Source: Halobaculum gomorrense (GTDB taxonomy: Archaea > Halobacteriota > Halobacteria > Halobacteriales > Haloferacaceae). Taken from it: 64,000 nt of DNA. The notes under the pieces were generated by a model that worked only from the letters and a program-made list of their open reading frames with translations, was not told the origin of the DNA and did not search any database. Positions 44,779-53,278 of this stretch are shown in pieces. Numbering within the stretch: the stretch's first letter is position 1; every line of letters begins with the position of its first letter. The stretch spans positions 186,001 through 250,000 of the forward strand of contig NZ_FQWV01000003.1 of the NCBI RefSeq assembly GCF_900129775.1. The letters run 5' to 3'. The position numbers and the translations under genes are program-made.

Positions 44779-45098
44779 GACGCGGCCTCCGCCCGGACAT
44801 CACGGGCGTAGTACACCGCCGCGACGACGAGGCCCGCCATGACCACGTCGAGGACGTGCTCGCCGAAGTGGTGGGCGTCGGGACCGACGACCCCCACCGC
44901 CGAGGCGGCGGCGACGCCCGCGCGGGCCACGAGCGCGCCGAGCGCGAGCGCGACGAGCAGGTACGACCGCGAGCGGCGGCGGAAGAACGCCGCGAGCCCG
45001 AGTCCGAGCAGGAGCGCGCCGGCGACGCCGCCGACGGCGACCACGACCGCGTAGGCGACTCCCTGAACGCCCGGGGCGACCTGGAGCAGGCTGTTCAT
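44775..45098 (-). CDS. three-helix membrane protein partner of the regulator
   Basis: The 107-residue protein has three transmembrane helices (VAYAVVVAVGGVAGALLLGLG, LLVALALGALVARAGVAAAS, and HVLDVVMAGLVVAAVYYA). A DAHHFGEH segment between the second and third helices could bind metal. The 4-bp overlap with the double winged-helix gene makes a membrane-sensor plus regulator pair plausible. No family function known to me. Confidence 0.7.
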   Translation of the reverse strand: MNSLLQVAPGVQGVAYAVVVAVGGVAGALLLGLGLAAFFRRRSRSYLLVALALGALVARAGVAAASAVGVVGPDAHHFGEHVLDVVMAGLVVAAVYYARDVRAEAAS

Positions 45099-45250
45099 AC
45101 CCACAGAATCCGCCGGGCGGACTTCACGGTTGCGCGCCGCGATTGCGCACTCGCCCCCGAACGTCGCGGTCGCGGGGGCGGCCCGCTCCCGTCCAAACCG
45201 TCGGCGCCGGAACGGTAGCTTCAACATCGACGCGCTCGCCGACATCGAGA

Positions 45251-46876
45251 GTGAACATCCGCGTCGAGTACCGGGCGAGCCTGAGTCTCGTCGGGACCGT
45301 CGTGCGGTACCTCTCGGTCCCGCTGGTGGCCCCGTTTTTTGTCTCGCTGTACTACGGCGAATCGGTCGCGCCGTTCGCCGTGACGATCCTCCTCACCCTG
45401 CTGGTCGGCAGCGGGCTCGAACGGCTCGACCCCGACCCCGATATCGGCGCCCGCGAGGGGTTCCTCATGGTGGCGGCGACGTGGATCGCGGTCGCGGTCG
45501 TCGGAGCGGTTCCCTACCTCGTCGAGGCGCACGGAGTCCCCGGGCTGGTCCCGGCGCTCCACCCGGAGTCGACGCTCGGGAACCCCGTGAACGCCCTGTT
45601 CGAGGCGATGTCGGGGTTCACGACGACCGGAGCGACCGTTCTCGGCGACATCTCCTTCGACTCGCACACACGCGGGGTCATGTTGTGGCGCCAGCTGACG
45701 CAGTGGCTCGGCGGGATGGGGATCGTCGTCCTCGCGGTCGCCATCCTCCCCGAGCTGTCGGTGGGCGGCGCCCAGCTCATGGACGCGGAGGCGCCCGGCC
45801 CCGGCATCGAGAAGCTCACGCCGCGGATCGCCGAGACGGCGCGCGTGCTGTGGGGCGTCTACGCCGGGCTCACCGCCTTGGAGATCGTGCTCCTGTACGG
45901 GATGCACCTCGCCGGACCGGCGCTCGGGATCCCCGGTCTCGCCCCGAACATGACGCTGTACAACGCCGTCGCCCACGGGCTGACGACGATGCCCACGGGC
46001 GGGTTCTCGCCGGAGGCGCGCTCCATCGAGGCGTTCTCCGCGGCCGTCCAGTGGGTGATCGTCCCGTTCATGATCGCCGCCGGCGTCAACTTCGCGCTGT
46101 TCTGGGGCGTGCTCACGGGCGACCCACGGCGGATGGTCCGCGATGTGGAGTTCCGGGCGTACGTCGGGGCGATGGGGGTGCTCGCGGCGGTGCTCTCGCT
46201 GCTGTTGTTCGGCGGGAGCTTCGTCGAGGCGGTGCCGCCGGGCGGGGAGACGTACGACGCCGCGTACCTCTCGTCGGTGACCGACGCGGTCGTCGGGAAC
46301 GCCGAGCCGGCGATCCGTCACGCGGTGTTTCAGGTCGTCTCGATCGTGACCACGACCGGCTACGCCAGCATCGACTTCAACACTTGGAGCGCGCCCGCCC
46401 AGTACCTCCTGCTGTTCGGGATGTTCATCGGCGGGTCAGCCGGGTCGACCGGCGGGTCGATCAAGGTCATCCGCTGGGTCGTCATCGCGAAGTCGCTGCG
46501 GCGCGAGCTGTTCACGACGGCCCACCCGGACGCCGTTCGTCCCGTTCGCCTGAACGGGCGCGCGCTCGACGAGCGCGGGGTGCGGGGGATATTCGCGTTC
46601 TCGCTCCTCTACCTGGTACTGTTCTTCCTGTCGGTGTTCCTGCTATTTCTGGACGCGACCAGGCTGTCGGCGTCGTTCACCGTGCTCGAGACGATGAGCG
46701 CGGTCGCGGCGACGCTCGGAAACGTCGGTCCGGGGTTCGGCATCGTGGGTCCGATGGGCGGGTACCTGGCGTTCACCGACATCGGCACGCTGTACATGGT
46801 GTTCCTGATGTGGGTCGGTCGCCTGGAGATCATCCCGGTGCTCGTCTGTCTCACGCCGGAGTACTGGCGTCGGTGA
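45251..46876 (+). CDS. trkH: Trk K+ channel subunit TrkH (first copy)
   Basis: The 541-residue protein has the TrkH fold with pore-loop selectivity segments: MSGFTTTGATVL, LTTMPTGGFSP, TTTGYASIDF and LGNVGPGFG, one per M1-P-M2 repeat. GTG 45251 (VNIRVEYRASLSLVG) is the start that matches family N-termini; the frame upstream is Arg-rich translation of intergenic DNA. It imports K+ with a TrkA partner. Confidence 0.92.
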   Translation: MNIRVEYRASLSLVGTVVRYLSVPLVAPFFVSLYYGESVAPFAVTILLTLLVGSGLERLDPDPDIGAREGFLMVAATWIAVAVVGAVPYLVEAHGVPGLVPALHPESTLGNPVNALFEAMSGFTTTGATVLGDISFDSHTRGVMLWRQLTQWLGGMGIVVLAVAILPELSVGGAQLMDAEAPGPGIEKLTPRIAETARVLWGVYAGLTALEIVLLYGMHLAGPALGIPGLAPNMTLYNAVAHGLTTMPTGGFSPEARSIEAFSAAVQWVIVPFMIAAGVNFALFWGVLTGDPRRMVRDVEFRAYVGAMGVLAAVLSLLLFGGSFVEAVPPGGETYDAAYLSSVTDAVVGNAEPAIRHAVFQVVSIVTTTGYASIDFNTWSAPAQYLLLFGMFIGGSAGSTGGSIKVIRWVVIAKSLRRELFTTAHPDAVRPVRLNGRALDERGVRGIFAFSLLYLVLFFLSVFLLFLDATRLSASFTVLETMSAVAATLGNVGPGFGIVGPMGGYLAFTDIGTLYMVFLMWVGRLEIIPVLVCLTPEYWRR

Positions 46877-46948
46877 CCCGCCCCGCGCCGGACCGGAAGC
46901 GGGCACGAACTCGACCGCCGAGGCGGAGGCGGGACCGCGCCGGCGCGG

Positions 46949-48616
46949 TCACGGGTCCATGCCGTAGAGCAGCGACCGAATCAGCGCCAGCATGGGGATG
47001 ATCTCCAGGCGACCGACCCACATGTTGAGGAGGAACATCGCCTCCGCCAGCGGCGGCATCGAGGGGCCGGTGATCCCCGTCGAGAGGCCGACGTTGCCCT
47101 GCGCGGAGGCGACCTCGAACAGCGCGTCGGCGTAGCTGAACGCCGGCCCCGCGAGGTCCGCGAGGAGGATCGACGACGCGACGAGCAGGACGATCCACAG
47201 CAGCGAGACGATCGACGCCTCCGAGAACTCCCGCTCCATCTCGTCGCGGTCGAGCCGTCGGTCGCCGAGCGTCACCGACACGATCGCATTCGCCGGCAGG
47301 AACACGCGACCGAACTGCCAGCGGATGCCACGGGCGACCGTGTACGCCCGGATGATCTTGATCCCGCCGACGGTCGACCCCGCGGCGCCGCCGATCGTCA
47401 TCGCGACCGCGACCAGCAGCTTCCCCCCGGCGCTCCACTCGCCGATCGGCGCCGACTGAAAGCCCGTCGCCGACAGCGCCGAGACGAACTGGAACACCGA
47501 GTCGCGGACGACATCCCCGACCCCCGGACCGAACAGCGTCGACAGCCCGAGCCAGTCCCCGGTGAACGCCCCGGTCGTCCTCGACAACAGCGCGACGTTC
47601 TGAGCGGAGAGGACAAGCGAGCCGGCGGCGAACAGCACGAACAGCCACCGCGTCTGGAGGTCGCCGGACAGCGCCGCGAGGTCGCGCTCGCGCAACACGG
47701 CGTAGTGGACGGGAAACGCGATCGCGCCCAACGCCATCACCGGCAGCAACACCCCCTCGATGAGCGGTGAGTCGTACGTCGCGATGGAGTCGTCGGTGAC
47801 CGAGAACCCGCCGGTCGAGAGCCCGGTCATCGCGTGATTGAGCGCCTGCCAGGCCGCCTCGACGGGCGTGAGACTCGCCCCGTACTCCGAGGCGCTGATG
47901 GCGAGAAACAGCGCGACGACCGACAGCGCCGTGTACCCGAGGAAGATCTTCCAGACGGTCCGGACGGTGGAGACGATGCTCGGGTGGATCCGTTCCTCGC
48001 GGGCCTCGCTTCGGTACAGAGCGTAGCTCCCCGATCCGGGGCGAGCGAGCACCGACACGGTCAACACGATCACCCCGACGCCGCCGACCCACTGGATGAA
48101 CGACCGCCACCACTGTACCGTCCGGGGGAGCGACGGCTCGTGGACGGCCATCGTCAGCCCGGATCCGGTCCACCCGCTCATCGATTCGAACAGCGCGTGC
48201 AGGGGGTTCGCGAACGCGGCCAGGCTCGATGTCGCGTACTCCGCGCCGGCGGGGACGAACGACGCCGCGACCGCCGGCGGGGTGAGCGAGGCCGACAGGA
48301 ACAGCGGGAGGGCGCCGAAGACGGCGGTGGCGAACCAGCCCCCGGCGGCGATCACCATCCCGTGTTTCATCCGGGGCGCCGGCGCGGCCGCGAACAGCCA
48401 ACGCGCGCCGAACCCCACGGACGCGGTTACCCCGCCCGCGACGAGGAACGCCAGCGCCTGGTACGGCTCCCGCCACACGAGTGCGACACAGACCGTGAGC
48501 GCCATCATCGTCGCCTGGGCGACGAGCAGCGAGCCGATGTCGTGTGCGATGGTCGCGAGGTCCTCGGGCAGGCCGGCGACGCGTCGGTCGCGTCCCGCCC
48601 GGCGTCGGATCGCCAT
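46949..48616 (-). CDS. trkH: Trk K+ channel subunit TrkH (second copy)
   Basis: The 555-residue TrkH paralogue has filter segments MSGWTGSGLTMAV, MTGLSTGGFSV, LSATGFQSA and QGNVGLSTG. It is preceded, 3 bp after its stop, by the single-unit TrkA gene encoded on the same strand. It is convergent with the first TrkH gene (72 bp between the stop codons) and forms a separate uptake system with the adjacent TrkA. Confidence 0.92.
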   Translation of the reverse strand: MAIRRRAGRDRRVAGLPEDLATIAHDIGSLLVAQATMMALTVCVALVWREPYQALAFLVAGGVTASVGFGARWLFAAAPAPRMKHGMVIAAGGWFATAVFGALPLFLSASLTPPAVAASFVPAGAEYATSSLAAFANPLHALFESMSGWTGSGLTMAVHEPSLPRTVQWWRSFIQWVGGVGVIVLTVSVLARPGSGSYALYRSEAREERIHPSIVSTVRTVWKIFLGYTALSVVALFLAISASEYGASLTPVEAAWQALNHAMTGLSTGGFSVTDDSIATYDSPLIEGVLLPVMALGAIAFPVHYAVLRERDLAALSGDLQTRWLFVLFAAGSLVLSAQNVALLSRTTGAFTGDWLGLSTLFGPGVGDVVRDSVFQFVSALSATGFQSAPIGEWSAGGKLLVAVAMTIGGAAGSTVGGIKIIRAYTVARGIRWQFGRVFLPANAIVSVTLGDRRLDRDEMEREFSEASIVSLLWIVLLVASSILLADLAGPAFSYADALFEVASAQGNVGLSTGITGPSMPPLAEAMFLLNMWVGRLEIIPMLALIRSLLYGMDP

Positions 48617-48619
48617 CGG

Positions 48620-49339
48620 TCAGGTCCCGCCGGCGTTGGGGTCGATGTTCCGGGAGCCGTCCCCGTCCTCGTACGTTCCGAACGGCTCGGTGACCTCGGG
48701 AACTGCGCCGCGACCGGAGTAGACGGTGCAGAGATCGCCCGCCTGCGTTCGGGTCCCCCCGCGCGGGATGATGGGTTCGTCCGCGCCGTCGCGCTCGATG
48801 GCGACGACGAGCGTGTCGTCCCCGAGCGCGCCGGCCTCGTGGGCCTCCTGCATCGTGCGGCCGTCCAGTTCGGACCTCTCGCCGACGCGGATCTCGAACA
48901 CCTCCGCCTCGTCGCCGACGCGCATGTAGTCGACGATGGTGGGGCGCTCGACGGCCCGGTAGAGGTAGTCGGCGATGAGCCGCTGCGGGTTCTCCATCGT
49001 GTTCACGCCGATGCGGCGGAACACGTCCATGTGCGCCGGGTCGTGAACGACCGAGACGACGGTCGGGACCGCCAGCTCCTCGGCGAGGAGACACACCATG
49101 ATGTTCGTGGCGTCGTGATCGGTCGTGGAGATGACCGCGTCGGCGCGGTCGGCGCCCGCGTCCAGAAGGATGTCCTTGGAGGTCGCGTCGTCCTCGATGA
49201 CGAGACAGTCGAACGTCGTCGCCGCCTCCTCCGCCCGGTCCGGGTCGCGTTCGATCACGACCACCTCGTTGCCGCCGTCGGTCGCGAGTTCGATCAGCGG
49301 GGTGCCGATGTCGCCCGCACCGACGATGACCACGTACAT
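48620..49339 (-). CDS. trkA: single-unit TrkA family protein
   Basis: The 239-residue protein has one RCK_N domain (YVVIVGAGDIGTPLIELA) and one RCK_C domain (IRVGERSELDGRTMQEAHEAG with GGTRTQAGDLCTVYS). It is half the size of the 38450-39787 TrkA. It probably assembles as a ring under the second TrkH, whose gene follows 3 bp away on the same strand. The end is rich in Asp and Gly. Confidence 0.9.
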   Translation of the reverse strand: MYVVIVGAGDIGTPLIELATDGGNEVVVIERDPDRAEEAATTFDCLVIEDDATSKDILLDAGADRADAVISTTDHDATNIMVCLLAEELAVPTVVSVVHDPAHMDVFRRIGVNTMENPQRLIADYLYRAVERPTIVDYMRVGDEAEVFEIRVGERSELDGRTMQEAHEAGALGDDTLVVAIERDGADEPIIPRGGTRTQAGDLCTVYSGRGAVPEVTEPFGTYEDGDGSRNIDPNAGGT

Positions 49340-49431
49340 GCGCCCGCCGACGCCGCGGTCGGTCGAAAAAGTACCGTTCCGGTCGGACGCCTCCGCCGTC
49401 GCGTCGGCTGGGCCGCTCGCCGCGGTCGGCG

Positions 49432-50856
49432 CTACTCCTCGACGGCGCTGCCGGCGCGGATGACCGCCGCCTCGCCGAAGGCGGGGCCGACGAACTGCAT
49501 CCCGACCGGGAGCCCCTCACGTTCGCCGGCCGGCACCGAGATGGCGGGGAGGTTCGCGAGGTTCACCGGCACCGTGTTGGCGTCCATCAGGTACAGCGAC
49601 AGCGGGTCGTCGAGGCTCTCGCCGCGCTTCGGCGGGAGCACGGGCATCGTCGGCGTCGCGAGCACGTCCGCCTCGGCGAACGCCTCGTCGAAGTCCCGCT
49701 TCACCCACGCGCGGGCGTCCTGCGCCTTCTTGTAGTACTTGTCGTGGTAGCCCGCAGAGAGCGCGTAGGTGCCGAGCAGTATCCGCCGTTTCACCTCGTC
49801 GCCGAACCCCTCCTCGCGAGCGCGGGCGAACGACTCGTTCCAGTTGCCGTCGCCGCCGTCGATTTCGGAGGACGAACCGCGCTCGCCCTCCGTACCTCCG
49901 GTCGCTTCGCTCCCGGAGACCCCGTAGCGCACGCCGTCGAAGCGCGCGAGGTTCGAGGACGCCTCCGACATCGCGATGACGTAGTACGCCTGTACCGCGT
50001 GCTCGACCGAGGGGAGCGACACCTCGACGGTCTCGACGCCCTGCGCGTCCAGATCCGCGAGGGCGTCCTCGAACACCGCGACGACCTCGTCGTCGGCGCC
50101 CTCGATCAGCTCAGTCGGGACGCCGACGGTCATCCCCTCCACGTCGCCGTCGGCGGCCGCGGCGTACGCGGTCGCCTCGGCCGGGTGGGTGTCGTCGGGG
50201 ACGCCGGCCGCATCGGGGGCACCGCCCTCGGCGGCGTCGTAGCGCGTCGTCGCGTCGCGCTCGTCGGGGCCGGCGATCACGTCCAAGAGGGCCGCCGCGT
50301 CCTCGACCGAGCGGCCGAACGGGCCGATCTGCTCCAGCGAGTTGGCGTACGCGACGAGCCCGTACCGCGAGACGAGCCCGTAGGTCGGCTTGATCCCGAC
50401 GACGCCGCAGAACGCCGCGGGGTTGCGCACGGAGCCGCCGGTGTCGGATCCGAGCGCGAGGTCGGCCTCGCCCGCGGCGACGGCCGCCGCCGAGCCGCCT
50501 GAGGAGCCGCCGGGGACGCGCTCGCGGTCGACGGGATTGCTCGTCGGGCCGAACGCCGAGGTCTCGGTCGTCCCGCCCATCCCGAACTCGTCCATGTTCG
50601 TCTTGCCCACGAGCGTCGCGCCGGCCCCGCGGAGGCGCTCGACGACCGTCGCGTCGTACGGCGGGACGTACTCCTCCAGCATCGCAGAGCCGCAGGTCGT
50701 GCGGATCCCCTCGGTTGAGATGTTGTCCTTGACGGCCACCGTCTTGCCGGCGAGGGGGCCGTCGGCGTCGCTGACGACGGTCTCACGGGTGATAAACGCG
50801 TTCAGGTCGTCCGCCGCGTCGCCGCCTCGGTGGGTGGGAGCGTCGTCCGCGCTCAT
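49432..50856 (-). CDS. gatA: Asp-tRNA(Asn)/Glu-tRNA(Gln) amidotransferase subunit A
   Basis: The 474-residue amidase carries the Lys-Ser-Ser triad: VKDNIS, GSDTGGSVRNP, and VPGGSSGGSAAAVA. It releases ammonia from glutamine for transamidation of mischarged tRNA. Between the stretches FDGVRYGVS and WNESFAR there is an in-frame low-complexity insert (GSEATGGTEGERGSSSEID) in a loop. It overlaps gatC by 4 bp. gatB is not in the window. Confidence 0.93.
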   Translation of the reverse strand: MSADDAPTHRGGDAADDLNAFITRETVVSDADGPLAGKTVAVKDNISTEGIRTTCGSAMLEEYVPPYDATVVERLRGAGATLVGKTNMDEFGMGGTTETSAFGPTSNPVDRERVPGGSSGGSAAAVAAGEADLALGSDTGGSVRNPAAFCGVVGIKPTYGLVSRYGLVAYANSLEQIGPFGRSVEDAAALLDVIAGPDERDATTRYDAAEGGAPDAAGVPDDTHPAEATAYAAAADGDVEGMTVGVPTELIEGADDEVVAVFEDALADLDAQGVETVEVSLPSVEHAVQAYYVIAMSEASSNLARFDGVRYGVSGSEATGGTEGERGSSSEIDGGDGNWNESFARAREEGFGDEVKRRILLGTYALSAGYHDKYYKKAQDARAWVKRDFDEAFAEADVLATPTMPVLPPKRGESLDDPLSLYLMDANTVPVNLANLPAISVPAGEREGLPVGMQFVGPAFGEAAVIRAGSAVEE

Positions 50857-51164
50857 GAGACCGTCGGCCCCTTGAAGAAGCCCGCCTCGGAGTCGGGCGC
50901 GTTCGCGAGCGCCTCCTCCTGAGTGAGGCCGTCGCGAACCTCGTCGGCCCGCATCACGTTCACCAGGTCGGGCTCATCCTCCACCTCGGGAACCTCGTCG
51001 AGCGCCGCGAAGTAGTCGAGCACGTCCGCGAACTGCTCGGCGAACGCCGCCGCCTCGTCGTCGTCGAGGTCGACCCGCGCGAGGTCGGCGACGTGGCGGA
51101 CCTCGTCGGGGTCGACGGCGTCCGCGTCGGCGTTCGACGCGTCGCCCTCGTCCGTCGCTGTCAT
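50853..51164 (-). CDS. gatC: Asp/Glu-tRNA amidotransferase subunit C
   Basis: The 103-residue protein has an acidic leader then the GatC core VRHVADLARVDLDDDEAAAFAEQFADVLDYFAAL and a C-terminal ANAPDSEAGFFKGP. GatC stabilises GatA on GatB. ATG 51164 is used. AAACCCTTAC (opposite strand of 51190-51199), about 26-35 bp upstream, is a good promoter. Confidence 0.92.
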   Translation of the reverse strand: MTATDEGDASNADADAVDPDEVRHVADLARVDLDDDEAAAFAEQFADVLDYFAALDEVPEVEDEPDLVNVMRADEVRDGLTQEEALANAPDSEAGFFKGPTVS

Positions 51165-51527
51165 GTGCGTTGGGTGCCGCGGACCGCGAGTAAGGGTTTC
51201 GATACCCTCGACGCCCGGCCCTCGTTGGAGTGCGATCACTTCACGTGATCAGATCGACACACACGGGCCGGACACCCCGCGGCCCCTCCGAGACGGATGC
51301 CACGCGCACAGGCGGACCACGGTCCACGTCGAGATCAAGACGGAGAGCGGCTTAGCGTGTCGTTCGCGGCGACCGGGTCTCGCCGATCCTGCCCGTCGCC
51401 GTCGGGTAGCTTTTGTTCGACGACTCGTCGAAATCAGCCAGCAGGTATAAGTGACTCGCGGACCTGTAATTGGTACAGCGAACCAGTCGGGGAGACGCCT
51501 CTCCGGCTTTCGTTTCCCAATCCCACA
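51165..51527. promoter_or_regulatory. 363-bp divergent intergenic region between gatC and tfb
   Basis: This is the only gap above 300 bp. Near gatC it has the box AAACCCTTAC. In the middle, TCACGTGA (51241-51248) is a palindrome followed by TCAGATC. GGTATAAGTG (51444-51453) is a TATA-like element that would start the tfb transcript near 51475, giving a leader of roughly 50 nt. No open frame convincing as a gene is seen. Confidence 0.5.
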
Positions 51528-52517
51528 ATGAGTGAGAACGTCCGAAGTTACACGGACGACCGGTCGCGAACGGCCACCATCGACGAGGACGAGTCGGCGT
51601 CCGAGTCGGAGGGAGAACAGCTCGAGTGTCCCGAGTGCGGCGGTCGACTCGAAAACGACACCGAGCGCGGCGAGACGGTCTGTCGGGACTGCGGGCTCGT
51701 GGTCGAGGAGGACGAGATAGACCACGGGCCGGAGTGGCGAGCGTTCGACTCCAAGGAGAAAGACGAGAAATCCCGCGTCGGCGCCCCGACGACGAACATG
51801 ATGCACGACAAGGGACTGTCGACCAACATCGGCTGGCAGGACAAAGACGCCTACGGGAACCAGCTGTCGGGCCGCCAGCGAGAGAAGATGCAGCGGCTGC
51901 GCACCTGGAACGAACGCTTCCGCACGCGCGACTCCAAGGAGCGCAACCTCAAGCAGGCGCTCGGCGAGATCGACCGCATGGCCAGCGCGCTTGGCCTGCC
52001 TGACAACGTCCGCGAGACCGCCTCGGTCATCTATCGGCGCGCGCTCGACGAGGACTTGCTCCCCGGTCGCTCCATCGAGGGGGTCGCCACCGCGAGTCTG
52101 TACGCGGCCGCTCGACAGGCGGGGACGCCCCGGAGCCTCGACGAGATCACGAACGTCTCGCGCGTCGAGAAAGACGAGATCGCGCGGACGTACCGCTACG
52201 TCGTCCGGGAGCTGAAGCTGGAGATCCAGCCGGCCGACCCCGAGAGCTACGTGCCGCGGTTCGCCTCGGACCTGGAGCTGTCCGACGAGTCCGAGCGCCG
52301 TGCCCGACAACTCCTCCAGACGGCCAAGCAGAAGGGCGTCCACTCGGGCAAGTCACCCGTCGGCCTCGCGGCCGCGGCGGTCTACGCCGCCTCACTGCTC
52401 ACCAACGAAAAGGTGACCCAAAGCGAAGTGAGCGAGGTGGCGAACATCTCGGAGGTCACCATCCGCAACCGCTACCACGAGCTCCTCGAGGCCGAAGAGC
52501 AGGTTCAGATCGACTGA
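51528..52517 (+). CDS. tfb: transcription initiation factor TFB
   Basis: The 329-residue general factor has an acidic N-terminus, a zinc ribbon (CPECGGRL and CRDCGLVV near residues 34-56), the B-reader (EWRAFDSKEK), and two cyclin folds starting near 125 and 225. It recruits RNA polymerase to TBP-bound promoters. Haloarchaea carry several TFB genes; which paralogue this is cannot be told from the window. It has its own TATA-like element in the divergent gap. Confidence 0.95.
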   Translation: MSENVRSYTDDRSRTATIDEDESASESEGEQLECPECGGRLENDTERGETVCRDCGLVVEEDEIDHGPEWRAFDSKEKDEKSRVGAPTTNMMHDKGLSTNIGWQDKDAYGNQLSGRQREKMQRLRTWNERFRTRDSKERNLKQALGEIDRMASALGLPDNVRETASVIYRRALDEDLLPGRSIEGVATASLYAAARQAGTPRSLDEITNVSRVEKDEIARTYRYVVRELKLEIQPADPESYVPRFASDLELSDESERRARQLLQTAKQKGVHSGKSPVGLAAAAVYAASLLTNEKVTQSEVSEVANISEVTIRNRYHELLEAEEQVQID

Positions 52518-52586
52518 ACCGCGCCGGGAGCGCGACCGCGGTCGCAGTTCCGTAACGCCGAAGCCGTCCACCCGCCAGGCACGGAT

Positions 52587-53069
52587 ATGGAGACCACGCG
52601 TCACTTCACCGCGACCGTCTACCTCGTGCACGACGGCGCGACCGCGCTGCACGACCACCCGCGGCTCGGCATCCGCATCCCGCCGGGCGGGCACGTCGAC
52701 CGCGACGAGCTTCCTCACGAGGCGGGCCTCCGCGAGGCGCGCGAGGAGACCGGCCTCGATCCGACGCTGATCGACGACACCGAGGCGGTCGGCGCGCCGG
52801 CCGGCGAGACTCTTCCGACTCCCCGGCACACGATGCTGTACGACATCAACGTCCATGACGACGGGACCGTCGGTCACCAGCACATCGACTCGGTCTACTT
52901 CGCCGCCGTCGACGACCGGCGGATCGACCCCGACGGTGACGATGAGGTCGGCGCCGACGCCTGGGCGTGGTACACACCCGGGGAGCTCCGCGAGAGCGAC
53001 GTAGACAGCGACACGACCGCGATCGGCATCGAAGCGATCGAGACGGTCGGCGCCGCGGGCGAGCGGTAG
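52587..53069 (+). CDS. Nudix hydrolase
   Basis: The 160-residue enzyme has an exact Nudix box, GHVDRDELPHEAGLREAREE followed by TGL (G-x5-E-x7-REAREETGL). It cleaves nucleoside diphosphates linked to another moiety. Substrate is unclear. It opens METTRHFTATVYLVHDG, a start common to a haloarchaeal subfamily. Confidence 0.88.
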   Translation: METTRHFTATVYLVHDGATALHDHPRLGIRIPPGGHVDRDELPHEAGLREAREETGLDPTLIDDTEAVGAPAGETLPTPRHTMLYDINVHDDGTVGHQHIDSVYFAAVDDRRIDPDGDDEVGADAWAWYTPGELRESDVDSDTTAIGIEAIETVGAAGER

Positions 53070-53278
53070 CGAACCGGGAGCGACGAGTCGCCGGTGCGGA
53101 ATCCCGTCCACCGCTGCGCCACAGCGTCGCCGCGAACCTTTTTCAGGGATGCCGGGACCAGAGCCGACATCGAGTGACCCGAGACGGGCGATGCACGGCG
53201 GGTGCGCGACACCGCGTCGTCCGGCGGTGGCCCGAGAAGCCGTGTCGCCTGTCAGCCATCAGCTGTCGATAGCGGCGT

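Noticed and set aside
47834-49735. A 633-codon open frame opposite TrkH and TrkA
   Set aside because: It is the complement of real genes in GC-rich DNA, rich in Arg and Asp, with no motif; the TrkH/TrkA frames carry all the conserved segments.
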